A model generated the notes under the pieces. That model ran no database searches. It was not told the DNA's origin and saw nothing but the letters and a program-made list of their open reading frames with translations. Made by a program: the position numbers and the translations under genes. 64,000 bases of DNA from Papio anubis (taxonomy: Eukaryota; Chordata; Mammalia; Primates; Cercopithecidae): assembly GCF_008728515.1 (NCBI RefSeq), contig NC_044986.1, forward strand, positions 68,262,817 through 68,326,816, in the 5' to 3' direction. This document shows, in pieces, positions 1-13,097 of this stretch (within the stretch, counting starts at the first letter, position 1; each line of letters opens with the position of its first letter).

Positions 1-1611
1 ATGGCCCTGCCGGGAAACAGAAGTGAGGAGGACCTAGGGAAAGGGCTCTCCCACATGCTCCCAGGAAGAACCAAAACTCGCCCCAAGAGTGGGTCTTGTG
101 CTGCCCCCTTCCCCAGCAGGCCATGTGGCAGGTCTGACCAGCACCTCTCCCAGCTTCTGCCCCTTTCTCCCTTTGTCTGGCATTGCCTCCTACCCCAGAG
201 CCACCCCAGGGCTGGGAGCCGAATTCAGCTCCTGCTTTAGTTACGGTAGTATTTACCACCAGGACACACAGCTTGGGGGCTGGCTGAAGGGCTGGCTCAG
301 CAGACACAGGGCTGCAGGCCAGGGGTGGGTAGGGCAGGGCAGGTAGAGTAGAGCTGGTGGCCAAAGCTGAGCTGGGTGGGGTTGGGGGCCCTCAAGTGGA
401 CAGAGGTGTGGACAAGGAGAGCTAGCGTGGTTGTTGGCCTGAGTATCCCTGTGAACAGGGTGGGGCAGGGCACCAGGCTGGGAGCCCTCAGGGTCTAAGC
501 AATGGGGTTAATGACCCCAGGATTGTACCCATAGCACCCGCAGCAGTGGCGAAGGTATGTTCTCCCCTGGAGGCAACTTCCTTGAGATGCACAGAGGATG
601 GGGGTGGGTGCATCAGAGAGAAAGCAGGGTTCAGGGAGTGCTGTAGAGGGGGCATTGCTCAATCCCCCACACTGCCCCACCCCTCACACACTGGCCACCC
701 ATCCCACAGGTCCCAAAGGAGTCGCTCCCCTTTTAGAAAAACGGAGAAGCTGCCCTAGGATTCAAGTTTGGGGAGCAGGGGAGGATGCCCAGTTTCAAGC
801 AAGAGGGCCAGACAGGAGAGGGTCCAGGACAAACCAGAGGGACAGGACAAAACAAGGATCCACGGGGGTTTGTCCTGGGGAGGGAGGGAAGGCCAGAAAA
901 CACCCCATTTACTGTGTCTGAGACTCCAGCTGGGACAAGGCGCACGGCAGCCTGTCCTCAGGAGGACACTCGAAGGCATGGTATTGGGGAGAGGGGCAGT
1001 GCACAGTGTGCAGAGGGGCCTGCACGCGCCCTGCGGCCTCCACGTCTGCACACATGCACGTGTGTTGTCGGGAGCTGTTCAGCCCGGCTAAAATTACAAT
1101 TCTTTGGCAAGAGGATGTTGCTTATTGTCAGGAACAGATCCTTTCGGACACCTGGGTCATTGTCGGAGACCGGGGAAAGTGGGTGGGGAGGAAGGCCCCT
1201 GGCTCCAGGGTGGCCAAAGAGCATGTGGGACAGGAAAACGACCTGGGGCCTGGGCCTGAGAGCATGTGCCAGGCGGGAACTGTCTGGTTGCCATGCTGCT
1301 GTCAAGACCCAGTGCCCCCAGACCCCCACCCGCCACCTGCCACTAGGTAAAGAGGCAGGGCCACCTAGAGGAAGAGTGCCGTGAACCTGGGAAAGCCTGA
1401 GTCTCAAGAGTAAAACTCTCGCTTGGATTGCAAGGTCCTGGGGCCTCAGTGTCCACTTAGTTGTGCCCTCATTGTGTGCCCCTGGGCAGGTCCCACCTTT
1501 CTCTGAGCTTCCCTTTCTTCATCTTAACCTGAGGGCTGCCCCGTGATCCGAGGCCCCCTCCAGCTCTAAAATCCTGTGGCCAGGAGGGAAGAGCTGTCTT
1601 ATGACCATGTG

Positions 1612-1790
1612 TTATGTGTAGGCACTTGCTGAGCATCTTATACCTGTCACATTTAATTCTCATAACACCTCCGACATGGGTGGTATCATCCCCACTTTAA
1701 AGATGAGGAAACAGACTCAGAGAAGTGACTTGCCCAAGGCCACACAGCCCTGCGTGACTGAGCTGAGATTCACACCTTGGATGGGCCAGC
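1612..1790 (-). mobile_element. MIR
   Basis: Typical reversed MIR core: ccccactttaaagatgagg, then gacttgcccaaggccacacag. Confidence 0.75.
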
Positions 1791-3121
1791 ACTGCAGACA
1801 GGAAGAGCCCCCACCTCTCCAGAACCCTCCAGTGGGCAGGCAGGGTTGATACCTCATCCTTCAGCTATTTAGAAAGAATGAACTGACCGTGCATTGACCT
1901 CCACGCCCTCCGTGCAACATTCCTGCTCTGCCTCAGACCCAAGCTGAAAACATCATTCTTTCATTCCGCAAATATTTACCAAGGTCCTAACATAGCTGTG
2001 GGGATGCAGAGTTCCATCAGGGGCATCTGCTCAGAACTTGGGCCTGGGCCTGTGCCTGTGATTTCTAGCTGTGGCACCCTCAGATGTTTCTGTCCTAGTA
2101 CAAGGGAAAGGAGCTCTTGTTGGCATCTTCTCAGAACACCAGTTTTTGTGACCTTCACCTCTCTCCACCCAGCAGGCCCCGGGTGACCCCTGTGAGTGTG
2201 CACGGGATGGGTGTGTGTGGGTGTGGACAGGCTTGTGTGTTTTTCATGACAGGGCGTGAGCTTAGCCCACAGTCGCCAAGGCAACGCCCCAGCCTTTGGA
2301 GGTGGGACCCAAGCTTCGTTAGTCGCGCCTAGGAGGCCCCACCCAAACAGCTGAACTCTGACCAGCTGCTAGGGGTTGTCAAGTAAGCAGTTATTAATTG
2401 ACTGCTGTGGCTGGCCCCGCACTAGATGCAAAAGGTCCCATCCTTGGTCTCACAGGACATCCCAAAGAGAATGGGACCTGGTTCCAGCTCCCCGCAAGGC
2501 CCCATCCCCCAGGATGGTCCACAGGCTGGGGCTGGGGCTGTAGGAAAAGACTATGTTCTGTCTTTATCAAGATGTAGAGGGAAACAGAGGCATGGATCAA
2601 TCAGGCTGGGTCTGCCAAGGCTAAGAAAGGAAGCGTGGCAAGGAAAAGGCTGAGGGCCTGAAGCCAGCAAGTCTGCCCTGGGGCTTTCTGGCCAGTGAGG
2701 ACAAAGGGTATCTCAGATGTGTTTATTGATACCTGCCCCTGCAGGAAGTGTCCATTCACATCAGACCGAGGGGGCTGGGAAGGGGAAGCCAGGCTCTATT
2801 GAAGGAAGCGGCACTTCCAGCACCTTGGGAAAGCGTCCTGCATCCGGGGCTGGGGCTGGAGGCTAGCATGCCTCCCCGCGGAGGGCCTAGACAGCTGGCC
2901 AGAGGTCCTGGCCCGTGGATGCTTCTGTGGATGAACCCCTCCCAGACTCCCCAGGCCCTTTTGGAGGAGGACTGTGTGCAGGCCAGGCTCCCAGCTCCAG
3001 CCAGCCACCCTCATGCTCCTATGCCATGAAGACGTCCTCAGGGTCCATCTCAAGTCTTTTTGCCCCCTACTATTCTGTGCCAGGCATCATTCTAAGTACT
3101 TGTTTGTTTCGTTGGGTTTAT

Positions 3122-3413
3122 TGTTGTTGTTTGAGAAAGAGTCTCACTCTGTTGCCCAGGCTGGAGTGCAGGGGTGCCATCTCGGCTCACTGCAACCTCC
3201 GCCTCCCAGGTTGAAGCAACTCTCCTGCCTCAGCCTCCCGAGTGGCTGGGATTACAGGCGCCGCCACCATGCCCGGCTAATTTTTGTATTTTTAATAGAG
3301 ACGGGGTTTCACCATGTTGGCCAGGCTGGTCTTGAACTCCTGACCTCATGTGATCCACCTACTTCATCCTCCCCACGTGCTGGGATTATAGGCGTGAGCC
3401 ACTGTGCCTGGCT
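3122..3413 (-). mobile_element. Alu
   Basis: Reversed Alu from gagtctcactctgttgccc to gcgtgagccactgtgcctgg. Confidence 0.93.
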
Positions 3414-3417
3414 GTTT

Positions 3418-3713
3418 GGTAGGTTTTCTTTAGAGAGCTAGGGTCTTGCTCTTCACTCCGGCTGGAATGCAGTGACAACGAGATCATAGCCCACGGTAAC
3501 CTCAAACTTGGGGGCTCAAGCTATCCTCCCACCCCTGCCTCCCAAGTAGCTAGGACTACAGCCACATGCCACTATGCCCAGCTAATTTTTAAATTTTTCA
3601 TAGCAATGGGGTCTAGTTATGTTGTCCAGGCTGGTCTCCTGGCTTCAAGTGATCCTCCCACCTCAGCCTCCCAAAGTGCTGGGATTACAGGCATGAGCCA
3701 CCGTGCCCTGCCT
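3418..3713 (-). mobile_element. Alu, old (AluJ-like)
   Basis: Diverged reversed Alu directly after the previous one, with J-like ggctcaagctatcctccca. It ends at ccaccgtgccctgcc. Confidence 0.85.
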
Positions 3714-5144
3714 CATTCTAAACACTTTTACATGGATTAGTTTATGTAATCCTTCCACCCTGTGAGGTAGGTACTGGTATCATCTCCATTCTACAGATGA
3801 GAAAACGGAAGCACAGAGAGATTTGTATCCTGCCCACAGCCTTACAACTAATAAGTGATGATGCCGGGATCTGAACCCAGGTAGTCAGCCTCTGGAGGTC
3901 TGGTGCCATCTGACTACTCTCTAGAGACTAGAGGTAGCTGGGGACTGACTGGAGGCCCCACCTCCTTCCTGAAGACGGACAAATGTCATGACCAATGAAA
4001 GCCCAGCTTGCCTGGCCACGTCTACCACATAGTTTTACTTTTGGTTTTACATTAAATAACATTGAATCATATATAGAAGAGGTTATTCCCTTTTCAATTA
4101 TTTCAGTCCTGATTACATCAAAGAGAAAGGCCCAGTTTGATGCTAATATGTCTCTAAAACATCTCTCTCTCACTTGCTAATCTCCTTTTCTTTTAAAATT
4201 TTATTTTATTTTAATTTTTCGCAAGGGAAAACAGCAGTTTTCAGACTCAGAGCCTTCCCAGGCTAAAGTTTCCAACTAGAATTTAATACCCTTATATGGT
4301 TTTCCTGTTACGTACTTTTATGGTTTTGTTCTATTTATGACAAGTGATACTGGCTTTCCACTAATGACAGCGATAAAAAGTTTCCTTTTAAAAATCTACA
4401 TACGCAAATAAAAGAATGAGTAGATTTAAAGAAAAAATAACTAAATATTATGAAAGGGCAGACACTGCAGAGATCACAAAGGTGATAAGCAAATGACTGC
4501 AGCTAGGGAAACACCGGTGTGGAATTACCCTTCAGAGGAGGGTGGTCAGCCTCACTGAGACCATGTCACCCAACCTGTCCATTGTGCAAAGGGGAAGTGT
4601 GTGTTTGTGTTCCCATGATGAGTGAACAGCAAAGGCAGGGTTTGACCCCAGGTCCCCATGGGAAATAAGATCCTATGCAGAAAGGCTAAAGGAATGGGCT
4701 TGCTTGGCTTGGTAAGTAGCAGAGCAACCTCATTACTGGATTACTCATTGATGAGCAAGATGGTGGCCACTGTCTTTGTCTTTGGGGATAGCCAGCCAAA
4801 GTGAATGGACTGAATGTAAAAGAATCAAATGTAAGAAAGATCCCACCAAGATAAGCAAACCCAGGACCAGGCTTGCCTTCAATATCCCCATCTCCAGATA
4901 ACTTTAAGAGGAGAACCTGCAGGCACCTCCGTGGGCATTTCAGACTGTGAGGACCCATCGGGGCTCACAGGTAACTGGATGCAGCCCATGCACCCTTCAC
5001 ACTCCAGGTTTTGGAGAATCTAGTCCCAGTGAAGCTCACCAATGCGTTCCCAGGCCCTGGGCACTCCATAAGGCCCTGTAGAGAGCAAGGACCTTAGATG
5101 GAAAACCAGTGGCATGTGGCCTGCAGAAGCCAAGAAATCCCATA

Positions 5145-5345
5145 ACATTACACAGTATTCATGAGCAGCCGCGTGCTGTGTTAAGTGTTCGTTCATTGGC
5201 TCTTCACAGTAGCCCTCCAAGGGAAGTGTTATCATCATCCCCATTTTAGAGGTAGGGGAACTTGCTCAGGGATACTGAATAACTTGTCCAATATCACAGA
5301 GCAGTAAATGGCCATCTTGGGATTTGAGCCTAGGTCTGAGTGACT
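5145..5345 (-). mobile_element. MIR
   Basis: Reversed MIR with catcatccccattttagagg and aacttgtccaatatcacagagc. Confidence 0.65.
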
Positions 5346-8269
5346 CGCAAAGCCCAAGAGTTAAGCAAGGGGTTGTACGGAAGCCCTGGCATGCAAGTCC
5401 CTGGCTTTGCCATACACAGGCGTGCCGGGACTGCTGCTAAGGGTATCTATGGGGCCACTGGAAGCCACAGTGCTGATCCCTGGCCCACCCTCCCCTGGGA
5501 GACCGGACTGACCCTGGATCATTGGTTGGCTAAAGCCTGGGGCCTCAAGCTTGGTATGTGGGGCTTGATACCTCAATACTTGGTATGCCAATGGGTCGTC
5601 ATTGAGGATCTCTTTCTTCCTTTCATCTGCTCAGGCCTAAGACCACAAACACTGTGTGCGGATAGGGAGGTGGCCCCTTTAGCATCTCAGCAGCACACTC
5701 CTGCCTGGATCAACCTCTCCCAGGAAGGTCAGACCTCAGCAGAACCTTTGCCCTGCTTGGGAGGAAACACGAACAACCAGTACAGCTCAGCAAGGGGCTC
5801 CCAGTATTGCTGGCCCTTGGGTGTCCCTGGCATTGGGTAGATGCCCCCTCATGCAAGGGACTGGCCTCGAGGCTGTTCCTCTCTACTCCAGAGCCTCTGG
5901 GCAGTGGGTTGTGGATTTCCTAAGAGCTGACCATTGCTGCGTCAGAGGCTTGCAGCACTGGGTTACTCAACAAGGCCCTGCAGCCTGGTTTGCTGTGAAG
6001 AGGAAGATGGGGTCTCTCGTCCCTAACCCCAGTGCACTTCTATGAACTTAAATATGCTCATCCCAGAGGTTGGGACTCCTGAGTCAACCCATGAGGACAG
6101 GGCAAGGACAGTAACTGCCTCAGGTCCTGGGAATATCTGTGGGGAAGAAGAGGCTCTGCCACCCTTGAGATCTGCTGGGTCCTGGTCCCAAGTGTACCTC
6201 TCCATCCATCTCACCCTAAGTCAGGCCCAGGAAAGGAGTATCTCTGGTGTTTCCAGGGCTTCCGAATACGACATTCATTACTACCATTCTCCTCAGTGCT
6301 GGCCCAAACCCAAGAGCTGCAGAACAGGCTAGTGCCGGACACTCTATCTCACCTTCCCTGGCATAAAGGCTTTGACCTTGGGCAACATACCCAGGGCAAC
6401 CCAGCACCTCGGCAGGCTGGTGATCAATCTTCGCAACTTATAGATCCTGCTGACCACGCCTGCAACCAGGCCTCCCATCTGCTAGCCCCTCAGTGCACAC
6501 TGTCCTGGGGAGTTGGGTGAATATCTATTATAGTGTGTCCATGTCACAGTTCAGAATACTGAGGTCCCAGAGCAATTCAAATGCTTCTGACTCCTTTCAG
6601 TGGAAAGCTGCAGCCAGCCTAAATCATCTCCCTGTGCTGGGCCCAGGAAGAGATGGCTCTTTGGTGTACCATGTTGTTTGAGTAGCCAAGACCTCTGGGA
6701 GTAAAGGCCCCATGGCCATATAAGCAATACAGGGGAAGGCGTCCCGAGCTCCTCTTGGGGCCTCTCTGCTACTGGGTGCTCTGCAAGCTGGGTCCCTGTG
6801 ACCTGGATCTCTAGAACTGTTTCTCAAATGGGGCTGCTGAACAGAGGGCAGCCCAGCCAAGTGAGGGCAGGAAGTGGGCAAGAAAGCAGGAAGGGTCTAA
6901 CAGCGTCACCTGGGAGGACAGGGCAGGGCAGGGCAGGTGGCCCATGACAGGTGGGATGCTGACTTGCCTGCCTGCCACCGTCCCCTGTTCCTTCTGGAAG
7001 CCATGCCCTGCCGTAAGCTGTGGCCTTGGTGCTGAGACTGTCCACTCCACCTCCCGTTCTCCTCTTCCCTCTGACTGTCACCTTGAGGAGCATCCACCGT
7101 GGGGCTTAGGCGGCTGTGTCTGTGACATGTGGAGCCCTCCTCCTCCTCAGAGGCCCAAGCCACCCTCCAAGTGCTGAGATAGCCGGAAGCCTGTGGGCAC
7201 CCAGGTTGCTGAGGTATCTTCCAGGTTCAGCCTCCTCCTCTCCATCTTATCCCGTCACCCTCTCCTTCTGTTCCATCCCGCCCATTGGGTCCCTCTGCCA
7301 AGCCCTCCACCTCCTCCTGCCTCCCTCCGAGTCCCTGCATGACTCATACTTTCCCTGGGCCCTCCCCATAAAGTTTGGTTCCACAGACTCTTTGAAGAGA
7401 TCCAGCCTCTTCAGCTCTGGGCAGGCAAGAACCAGGCAACCAGGCCATGGGTACCAGGGCCTCTGCCCCCAGCCCAGGAACCCCTGTGTTCAGGCTAGGA
7501 TACTGTCTGAACATGCTGACAGTCTGGACTTTGGAAGGGGAAAGTGGTGTTTCCCTGTGTGGGCTTCTGTGTTTGAGCTGAGGAAACTGAGACCAGAGAG
7601 ATGCCGTAAGTTATCCAGGGACCTAGAAGGGGCTCGTGGCTGAGCTGGAGAGTGTCCCACATCCTCCCCAGTACCCCACACTGGTCCCTGAGTGGCAGCC
7701 TTGCTAGGATGGCAGGAATCAGCTGACCACTTATTCCTGGGCTATCAGACCCTTAGAATCGGGACCAGGTGGGCAGTGTTGCCTCTGTGTCTGAAAGTGG
7801 GCCCACCGTGACCAGTGCCCACCAAGGCTCAGCCAGGGGTTTCACCAGGGCAGAGCATACCACGCCCTCTGTGTCCTCTGCAGCACTAGAGCCCTGAGAC
7901 TAGAGGAGCAAAAAGATGCCAGCTGTCAAAAGCCGGTGACATCCACCAGAACACACTGACCTCCCCCACCCTGTGCCTCTCCTTCTCTGCAGAAGCTACC
8001 TGTGCCTGGGGCTCTCTGGGCAGCCCTCAGGGCACAGCCCTGCCTGCCACTTGGGCAGCTATCAGAGCATGCAGATGTGCCTGATGCCTATCTGGGACAC
8101 TTGGCACAGTCGCCACTGCACCCTGCCCAGTGGTCCCAGCAGCCTCCGGGCGGTGGGTGGAGTGGGGTGCACGGTCACATAGGCTGAGAGGGCTCCCAGG
8201 ACGCCCCCATCCCACAGTTCCCACTCCAGTCTGCTGTCTTCTCCCAGCTCTTCCCCAGCGCCCCGCCTC

Positions 8270-8625
8270 TCCCGACCTTACCTAGGGACGCAGCCAGGAA
8301 GAGGGCGAAGAGCAGGGATCCCCAGCGCCAGCAGCCGGCCTCCGGGGCCCTGGGGACGCCCATGTCGCCGTTAGACGTGCAGAGGAACTTCTGGTGCCGG
8401 GGAGCGGGCGGGACGCCGCCGGCGCGGGGAAGCCTCCCGCGAGTGAGTGCGAGCGAGTGCGAGCGAGTGAGCGCAGCGGGCGGCCCCAGCGCCGCGCTCC
8501 AGGCACCCGCCCCCGTCGCGCAGCGCCCCCGGCGGGGCGTGTAGGGGAACTGCCTCTCAGAGGAGGGGCTTCCCAGAGACCGGCCCCGTGGGTGGGGAGC
8601 CAGTGTGCGTCCCAGCGAGTCAACT
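8270..8625 (-). promoter_or_regulatory. VSIR: CpG-rich VSIR promoter and 5'UTR region
   Basis: GC- and CpG-rich stretch, dense between 8395 and 8545 (gcgggcggcc, cgccggcgcgg, gcgcagcgccc), lying over and just upstream of the VSIR start codon on the minus strand. CpG density drops sharply on both sides. No TATA box is obvious, as in typical CpG-island promoters. A short GAGCGAGT-type tandem repeat (8439-8471) lies inside. The exact start site cannot be read from sequence. Confidence 0.7.
8282..8363 (-). CDS. VSIR: VSIR (VISTA) first coding exon, signal peptide
   Basis: VISTA is a B7-family inhibitory receptor/ligand on myeloid and T cells. Read on the minus strand, ATG 8361-8363 starts MGVPRAPEAGCWRWGS followed by LLFALFLAASLG, the VISTA leader. 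The donor is CCCTAG|gtaagg (GT at 8280-8281), leaving one base of the next codon, which fits the human leader continuing G-P-V-A. Three residues (R5, P7, C11) differ from human as I remember it. The Ig domain and remaining exons lie at lower coordinates outside the window. The gene is nested in a CDH23 intron, antisense to it. Confidence 0.9.
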
Positions 8626-8799
8626 CTACTTGATCGGCAGTTTAAAGCCCGTTCTACAGTCCCCCAGTCCTTTGGAGAGAAGATTATTATTGCTGCGCAG
8701 CCTAAGAAGTAGATCTACCTCTAACAGTGTGACAGACGTTACCATGGCTTGCATCTGCCCTCAGCCACCAGCCTTTGAGTGGTCTGGGGACAGAGACTT

Positions 8800-8890
8800 G
8801 TACCTTACATCATCCAGCCAGACCAGGGCTTGGTATGTGGTAGGCACTCCCAGTTGTGGAATGAGTGAGTGAATGAGTGAATGAATGAAA
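8800..8890 (+). mobile_element. L2 3' end
   Basis: Resembles the L2 terminus (tggtatgtggtaggcactc, then gaatgagtga-type tail). Confidence 0.5.
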
Positions 8891-8966
8891 TCTAACATTG
8901 TGAAGAGCTAGGCAAGCTGGAACCAGTTTAACTGTAGATTCAGAGCCTAAGGCACCCTGAGTGCAT

Positions 8967-8992
8967 GCACACACACACACACACGCACACAC
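8967..8992 (+). repeat. (CA)n
   Basis: About 13 CA units with one G interruption. Confidence 0.9.
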
Positions 8993-9224
8993 AGAACAGA
9001 TGCAGGACTGCACGCCAGGATCAGCACATCCCTACCCCGGGACACAGACAGGTATGCAGGCAACACCTGTTGGCGTGCCCCACAGCATATCCTGCAAGCC
9101 CCCTCCGGCAGAGGCCTCAGCTGTCAGCCCGGCTGTGCACCGGCCCTCCCTCCCTGGTGCCTGGATATCTGCAGGACACTCTGATGCACCCTAACTTCTA
9201 GTGCCTCTGCTCTTGCACCCACAC

Positions 9225-9550
9225 CTAGCACTGCTGGCACCACTGGAATGTCTCTCCTCTCCTCTCCAAATTGTTCTCATCCCTCAGGGCTCAGCTGAAG
9301 TCCTCCCACTTCACAAAATGTCCTGACCCTTCCTTTTCCCCCCGCAAATCCTTACTGTCCACACTCCCTTCAGCTACCACCTCCTGCCTGAGATAACCAA
9401 GCAGTTGGTTCTTCTTCCGGCTCTTCTGCCCTCCGGAGCTAAACTACAAACCTCTCCCTGATGTTTCCGAGTCCCTAGCACAAAGCTGGGCGTGGAGAAG
9501 GTGTTTATTGCACTTTTATCTGAATGGACAAACCGATGAATGAGTGAGTG
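9225..9550 (+). mobile_element. L2 3' region
   Basis: Carries the L2 block catccctcagggctcagctg, then ccctagcacaaagctggg and a gatgaatgagtgagtga terminus. Confidence 0.6.
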
Positions 9551-11269
9551 ATTATGTGATGGAGGAGCTGAGGTGATCGTGGCCAGGGATCAAAGGAGTG
9601 GAAGAGCACAGCCGTTTTACTCAGTTTACCCCAGTCTAGCTGAAGCTTCCAGGGGTTTTTCTGGCCCTTTAGGGATCTTGGGTTCATAGGTGACTCCTAG
9701 GCTGAGGGGCAGAGGACACCCAAAGTCTGACTGGGTGAGGAACCAGGGTAACAGGACTGAATGGGAGCCAGGAGTTCTGGGGGCCTTGTGGGTGACCTGA
9801 TCCAAGTCATGGGCTCTCTGGAGGCCCTTAGCCCTTGCTCTCAGGGCAGGAAAGGCTACAACAGACGAAAGCTGAGGCATCATGCTATTACTAAGTGACC
9901 TTGTGCAGGCCCAGTCCCCATGGAGCCAGGGAACTCCCCCAGGATGGGAGCTTCAGAGGCTGCCAGGACATAACCCAGGTCCTTGGGCATGCTCCTGGCC
10001 TTGTGACCCCACTTCGGGAGGCAGCCCAGGGCCCTTCCTGCTGGCACAGCGTGAGCTCCCTTCCACCAGGGGAGGTACAAAGCCAACTGAGATCAGGTGG
10101 ACACTGGGCCATTCTCACCCTGACATCCTCTGGCAAAAGTGAGGGTGGTCCCTTAAGGGCAAGACCCTAGAGCACCACCCCATCTCAACCCTTCCTGGAC
10201 TGGCCTTGCTCAGGACACCCTTGAAACCAGACTCCCTCTGCCCCAGGGCCTAGCAGCTGGGGAGAGCCTGGAATTAGAGAAAGGGGAGCAATTGCCCTAC
10301 CAAACCCTTCTGCAGGAGGGTAGAGCCTCTGAGCTGGGCCCAGTTCCCTCCCCCTTTTCACTTCCTTTCTCCCCGCCACACTGCCCACCACTGAGCCTCC
10401 TGGGGTTGCATCAGGGTGAGACAGGCATTGCCCAAGGAACGTGGTCCAGAAACCTCAAGCACTGTTTCCTCAACACCAGGACAGGACAGGAAGGGCTCAG
10501 CTTAGAGGGCCTTTGGAGCACTGACTTTCTCCTCCCTCCAGAGACCAGAGGAAATCAAACCCACCTTCCCTTCTCAAGCCCAGACCTGGTCTCAGAGCAG
10601 GAGGGGCTCCAAGGCACAACTCTGTTCAAACTCTTCACTCCCCTCCCCTGCAGCCTACACAATGGTTAGACCCACTTCCAGAGAATTTGGGAGGTGAGTT
10701 TGGGAAAGGGGGAAATGTCAGCATTCCCTCCCCAACAGGGAGGCTGGAATTCAGCCCCTTTCCTGCAAGGTGGTGCTCTTGTACTCTTGCCGGCAGGTAA
10801 GGGGACTCAGGAGGGTTCGAGGCTGGGCCCCTCACCAGTAGTGAGTACTCACAGCTGCCTGCAGGTCCTGCAGAGCCACAAGATGGACATGGTGGCTTTC
10901 CTTGACAGTCATCTTTATTTGAATATTTGGGGCCTCCACCACTATTTTTAAGGAAAACAAGCAGGAACAATGATAGAGAAGGATGTAAAATCCACATGAG
11001 CTTTCGAAGAGAACATGAGAGATTGCAAAGATATTTCATTCTGGAGACAAATCATTTAGGCCAGTCCTCAGACTGTGCAAGTTCCCTCTCCACTCTGGTG
11101 GAAAAGTTTGAGAAATGTTAAAATAATGCATTTTCCCCCATTGCATGCTTGTTATTTTAAGATTCGTTGAGACCCTGCAACCCAAAGGAATGCTTCCCTA
11201 ATGGTGGACTTTAGTCCACTTAGCTGATGACAGCAGACCAGAAACCCAGAACATCTGAGCTAGAAACAA

Positions 11270-11385
11270 CTTTAGAAATCAAGCCAGGTCCTTTATAAAC
11301 AGACAGAAAAGGTCCAGAGAGGGGATGTGACCTGCCCAAGGCCACACAGCTCCTTTTCAAGGCTGCCAGCCCTACCTGCTTTGGA
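11270..11385 (-). mobile_element. MIR
   Basis: Reversed MIR core gacctgcccaaggccacaca. Confidence 0.65.
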
Positions 11386-12875
11386 AACCATTTCAACAAA
11401 CACCCAATACCCTCCACCCCCAAGATCCAGAGCTGCATCTCAGAGGAATCATTGCCTCCTCAGGGACAGTGACAGCCTTCTTGGGTCCAGATCCCCTGCC
11501 CATCTGTCCATCCTTCCATCGGTAGCTTCAGAGCCAGCCAGTCCCAAGGAAAAAACCATATGCAAATTGCCTACACTGAGTTGTCTGTACCACCTGCTTT
11601 CTGTTCTCTGGCCTGGCAATGGCCTGGCAATGGCCTAGTCACATTCTCTCTACCCAGACACCTTTGCAGTGATTAACACCTTATTGTTTTATTTTAGTCA
11701 CTCATTATGGTTTGTATTAGTTAGGGTCCTTGCAGGAAACAGATGGCACACTCACAAAGGGTTCAGCTGAAGAGACTGTAAAACAGGGACTGTTTAGGAA
11801 GGCTGGTGAAGCACCCAGAGACTATCACCAACCACAGGAAGCCACTACCACTCATGAGTCCAAAGGGAAAGAAGAGGAAGTGATGTTCTGGAGCCCAGTG
11901 AAAACTGGTGCTATAAAAGGGGGACCCCTGTCTCCAAGCAGGAGAAACACAGCCATGGGCAGAACCGCAGTGGGGAATGGAGGGAGTGTGGAAGAAACAC
12001 CCCCGCCTCTTTCTCCCTGTTGCTTTCATCCTCTGCCAGGGCCTCCCATTGGCCACGCCCAGCAGGAAGCTGGATAGCAAGAGAGCCAGGGTAAGGCAGT
12101 CAGTCCACAAGGGACATCTTCCCAGGTGGAGAAAGGCAGGCAGCGGGAGTAAGAACCATTTCTAGTTGATTCGTGAGTGCTCATTGCTGAGTTCTGATTA
12201 GCTGAATATTATTTGTGGTCCAGTTAACCCAAGCATTGGCAGAGATGGTAGATCACAGGAGGGTATGTTGTAGAAGCTGTTCTTGTAATGAAGTTATGTT
12301 CTGTGAGTCTTATTTTTCACAGGTCGACAAATTCTGCCCACGAAATTGCCACAAACCCAATGTCCTCCTTCTGAAAATGCTGAAAATATGTATTTCTTTC
12401 ACTTACATGAGATGAAGCTTAAATAGGGCATTGGGTCGAGTGTCTCACATTCTTGCCTCTTGTAATCTGGCAGGACACCTAGGCTCAATAAGACACAGGC
12501 CCTGGTAAAGCTCTGAGCTGGGTTGACTACCAGGGTTCATCCCATATGCCAGTCTTAATCACTAGAGCACTGTGCTGACAAGGATCCCAAGTTTGCATCT
12601 GGCCTCAGCAGTTTTGTGATTGATTAATGATGTCTGCTGGGGGGTCACAGACATAGGAGTGGTGGTGCAAGTGCCATCTAGGACAGAGCAGTTACCTTGC
12701 TTTGGCTTTTGGTGGAGCTTTTGAGCTTTCTTTCTCCGTCAGCCTGTGACATCCCCCCTGCTTTCTTCTCCCTTGCCCAATCTGTGTGAGTCACATTGAG
12801 TTCAGCCCAGCCATCTGGATCCACCTCAGTCCCTCTGGCTACCTGACCAAGGACCTGACCCACTCTTTTCCACAG

Positions 12876-13097
12876 GCCACCACGCACGTGTACGTGACCA
12901 TTGTGGATGAGAATGATAACGCGCCCGTGTTCCAGCAGCCCCACTATGAGGTGCTGCTGGATGAGGGCCCAGACACGCTCAACACCAGCCTCATCACCAT
13001 CCAGGCACTGGACCTGGATGAGGGTCCCAACGGCACAGTCACCTATGCCATCATCGCAGGCAACATCATCAACACCTTCCGCATCGACAGACACATG
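12876..13097 (+). CDS. CDH23: CDH23 exon: end of EC15, linker, first half of EC16
   Basis: The acceptor ttttccacag precedes GCC (phase 0) and the donor is ATG|gtcagc. The 74 codons hold the last strand of EC15 (HVYVTIV), the calcium linker DENDNAP, and the first half of EC16 with the DxD-type site LDLDEGPNG. About residues 1616-1689. It is the first CDH23 exon in the window. Confidence 0.96.

Larger units (their letters stand above)
3068..3895 (-). mobile_element. MIR split by two Alus
   Basis: The MIR starts at 3071 (attctgtgccaggcatcatt), is interrupted at about 3088-3713, and resumes at cattctaaacacttttac through ctacagatgagaaaacgg to gggatctgaacccaggtag. Confidence 0.75.
1..8281 (-). other. 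VSIR intron 1 (also CDH23 intronic)
   Basis: No coding exon recognised. It holds the MIR, Alu and other repeats listed separately; 1-1600, 1800-3050, 3900-5140 and 5350-8270 otherwise look like plain intron. An AT-rich patch lies at 4185-4445. Confidence 0.6.
8630..12875 (+). other. CDH23 intron upstream of the first exon here
   Basis: Contains L2 pieces (8800-8890, 9225-9550), a CA repeat and a MIR. From 11715 a sequence beginning tattagttagggtcc looks like an old interspersed repeat whose family I cannot name. No exon is seen in 9560-11260 or 12150-12870. Confidence 0.5.

Noticed and set aside
785..1384. 199-codon plus-strand frame in VSIR intron 1
   Set aside because: Overlaps other frames of similar length, no domain or family, GC-rich intron; chance.
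2974..3441. 155-codon plus-strand frame
   Set aside because: Most of it is translated Alu sequence (SVAQAGVQ-type peptide); no gene.
11715..12150. Sequence starting tattagttagggtcc, possible transposon or LTR
   Set aside because: Looks repeat-like but I could not assign a family with confidence.
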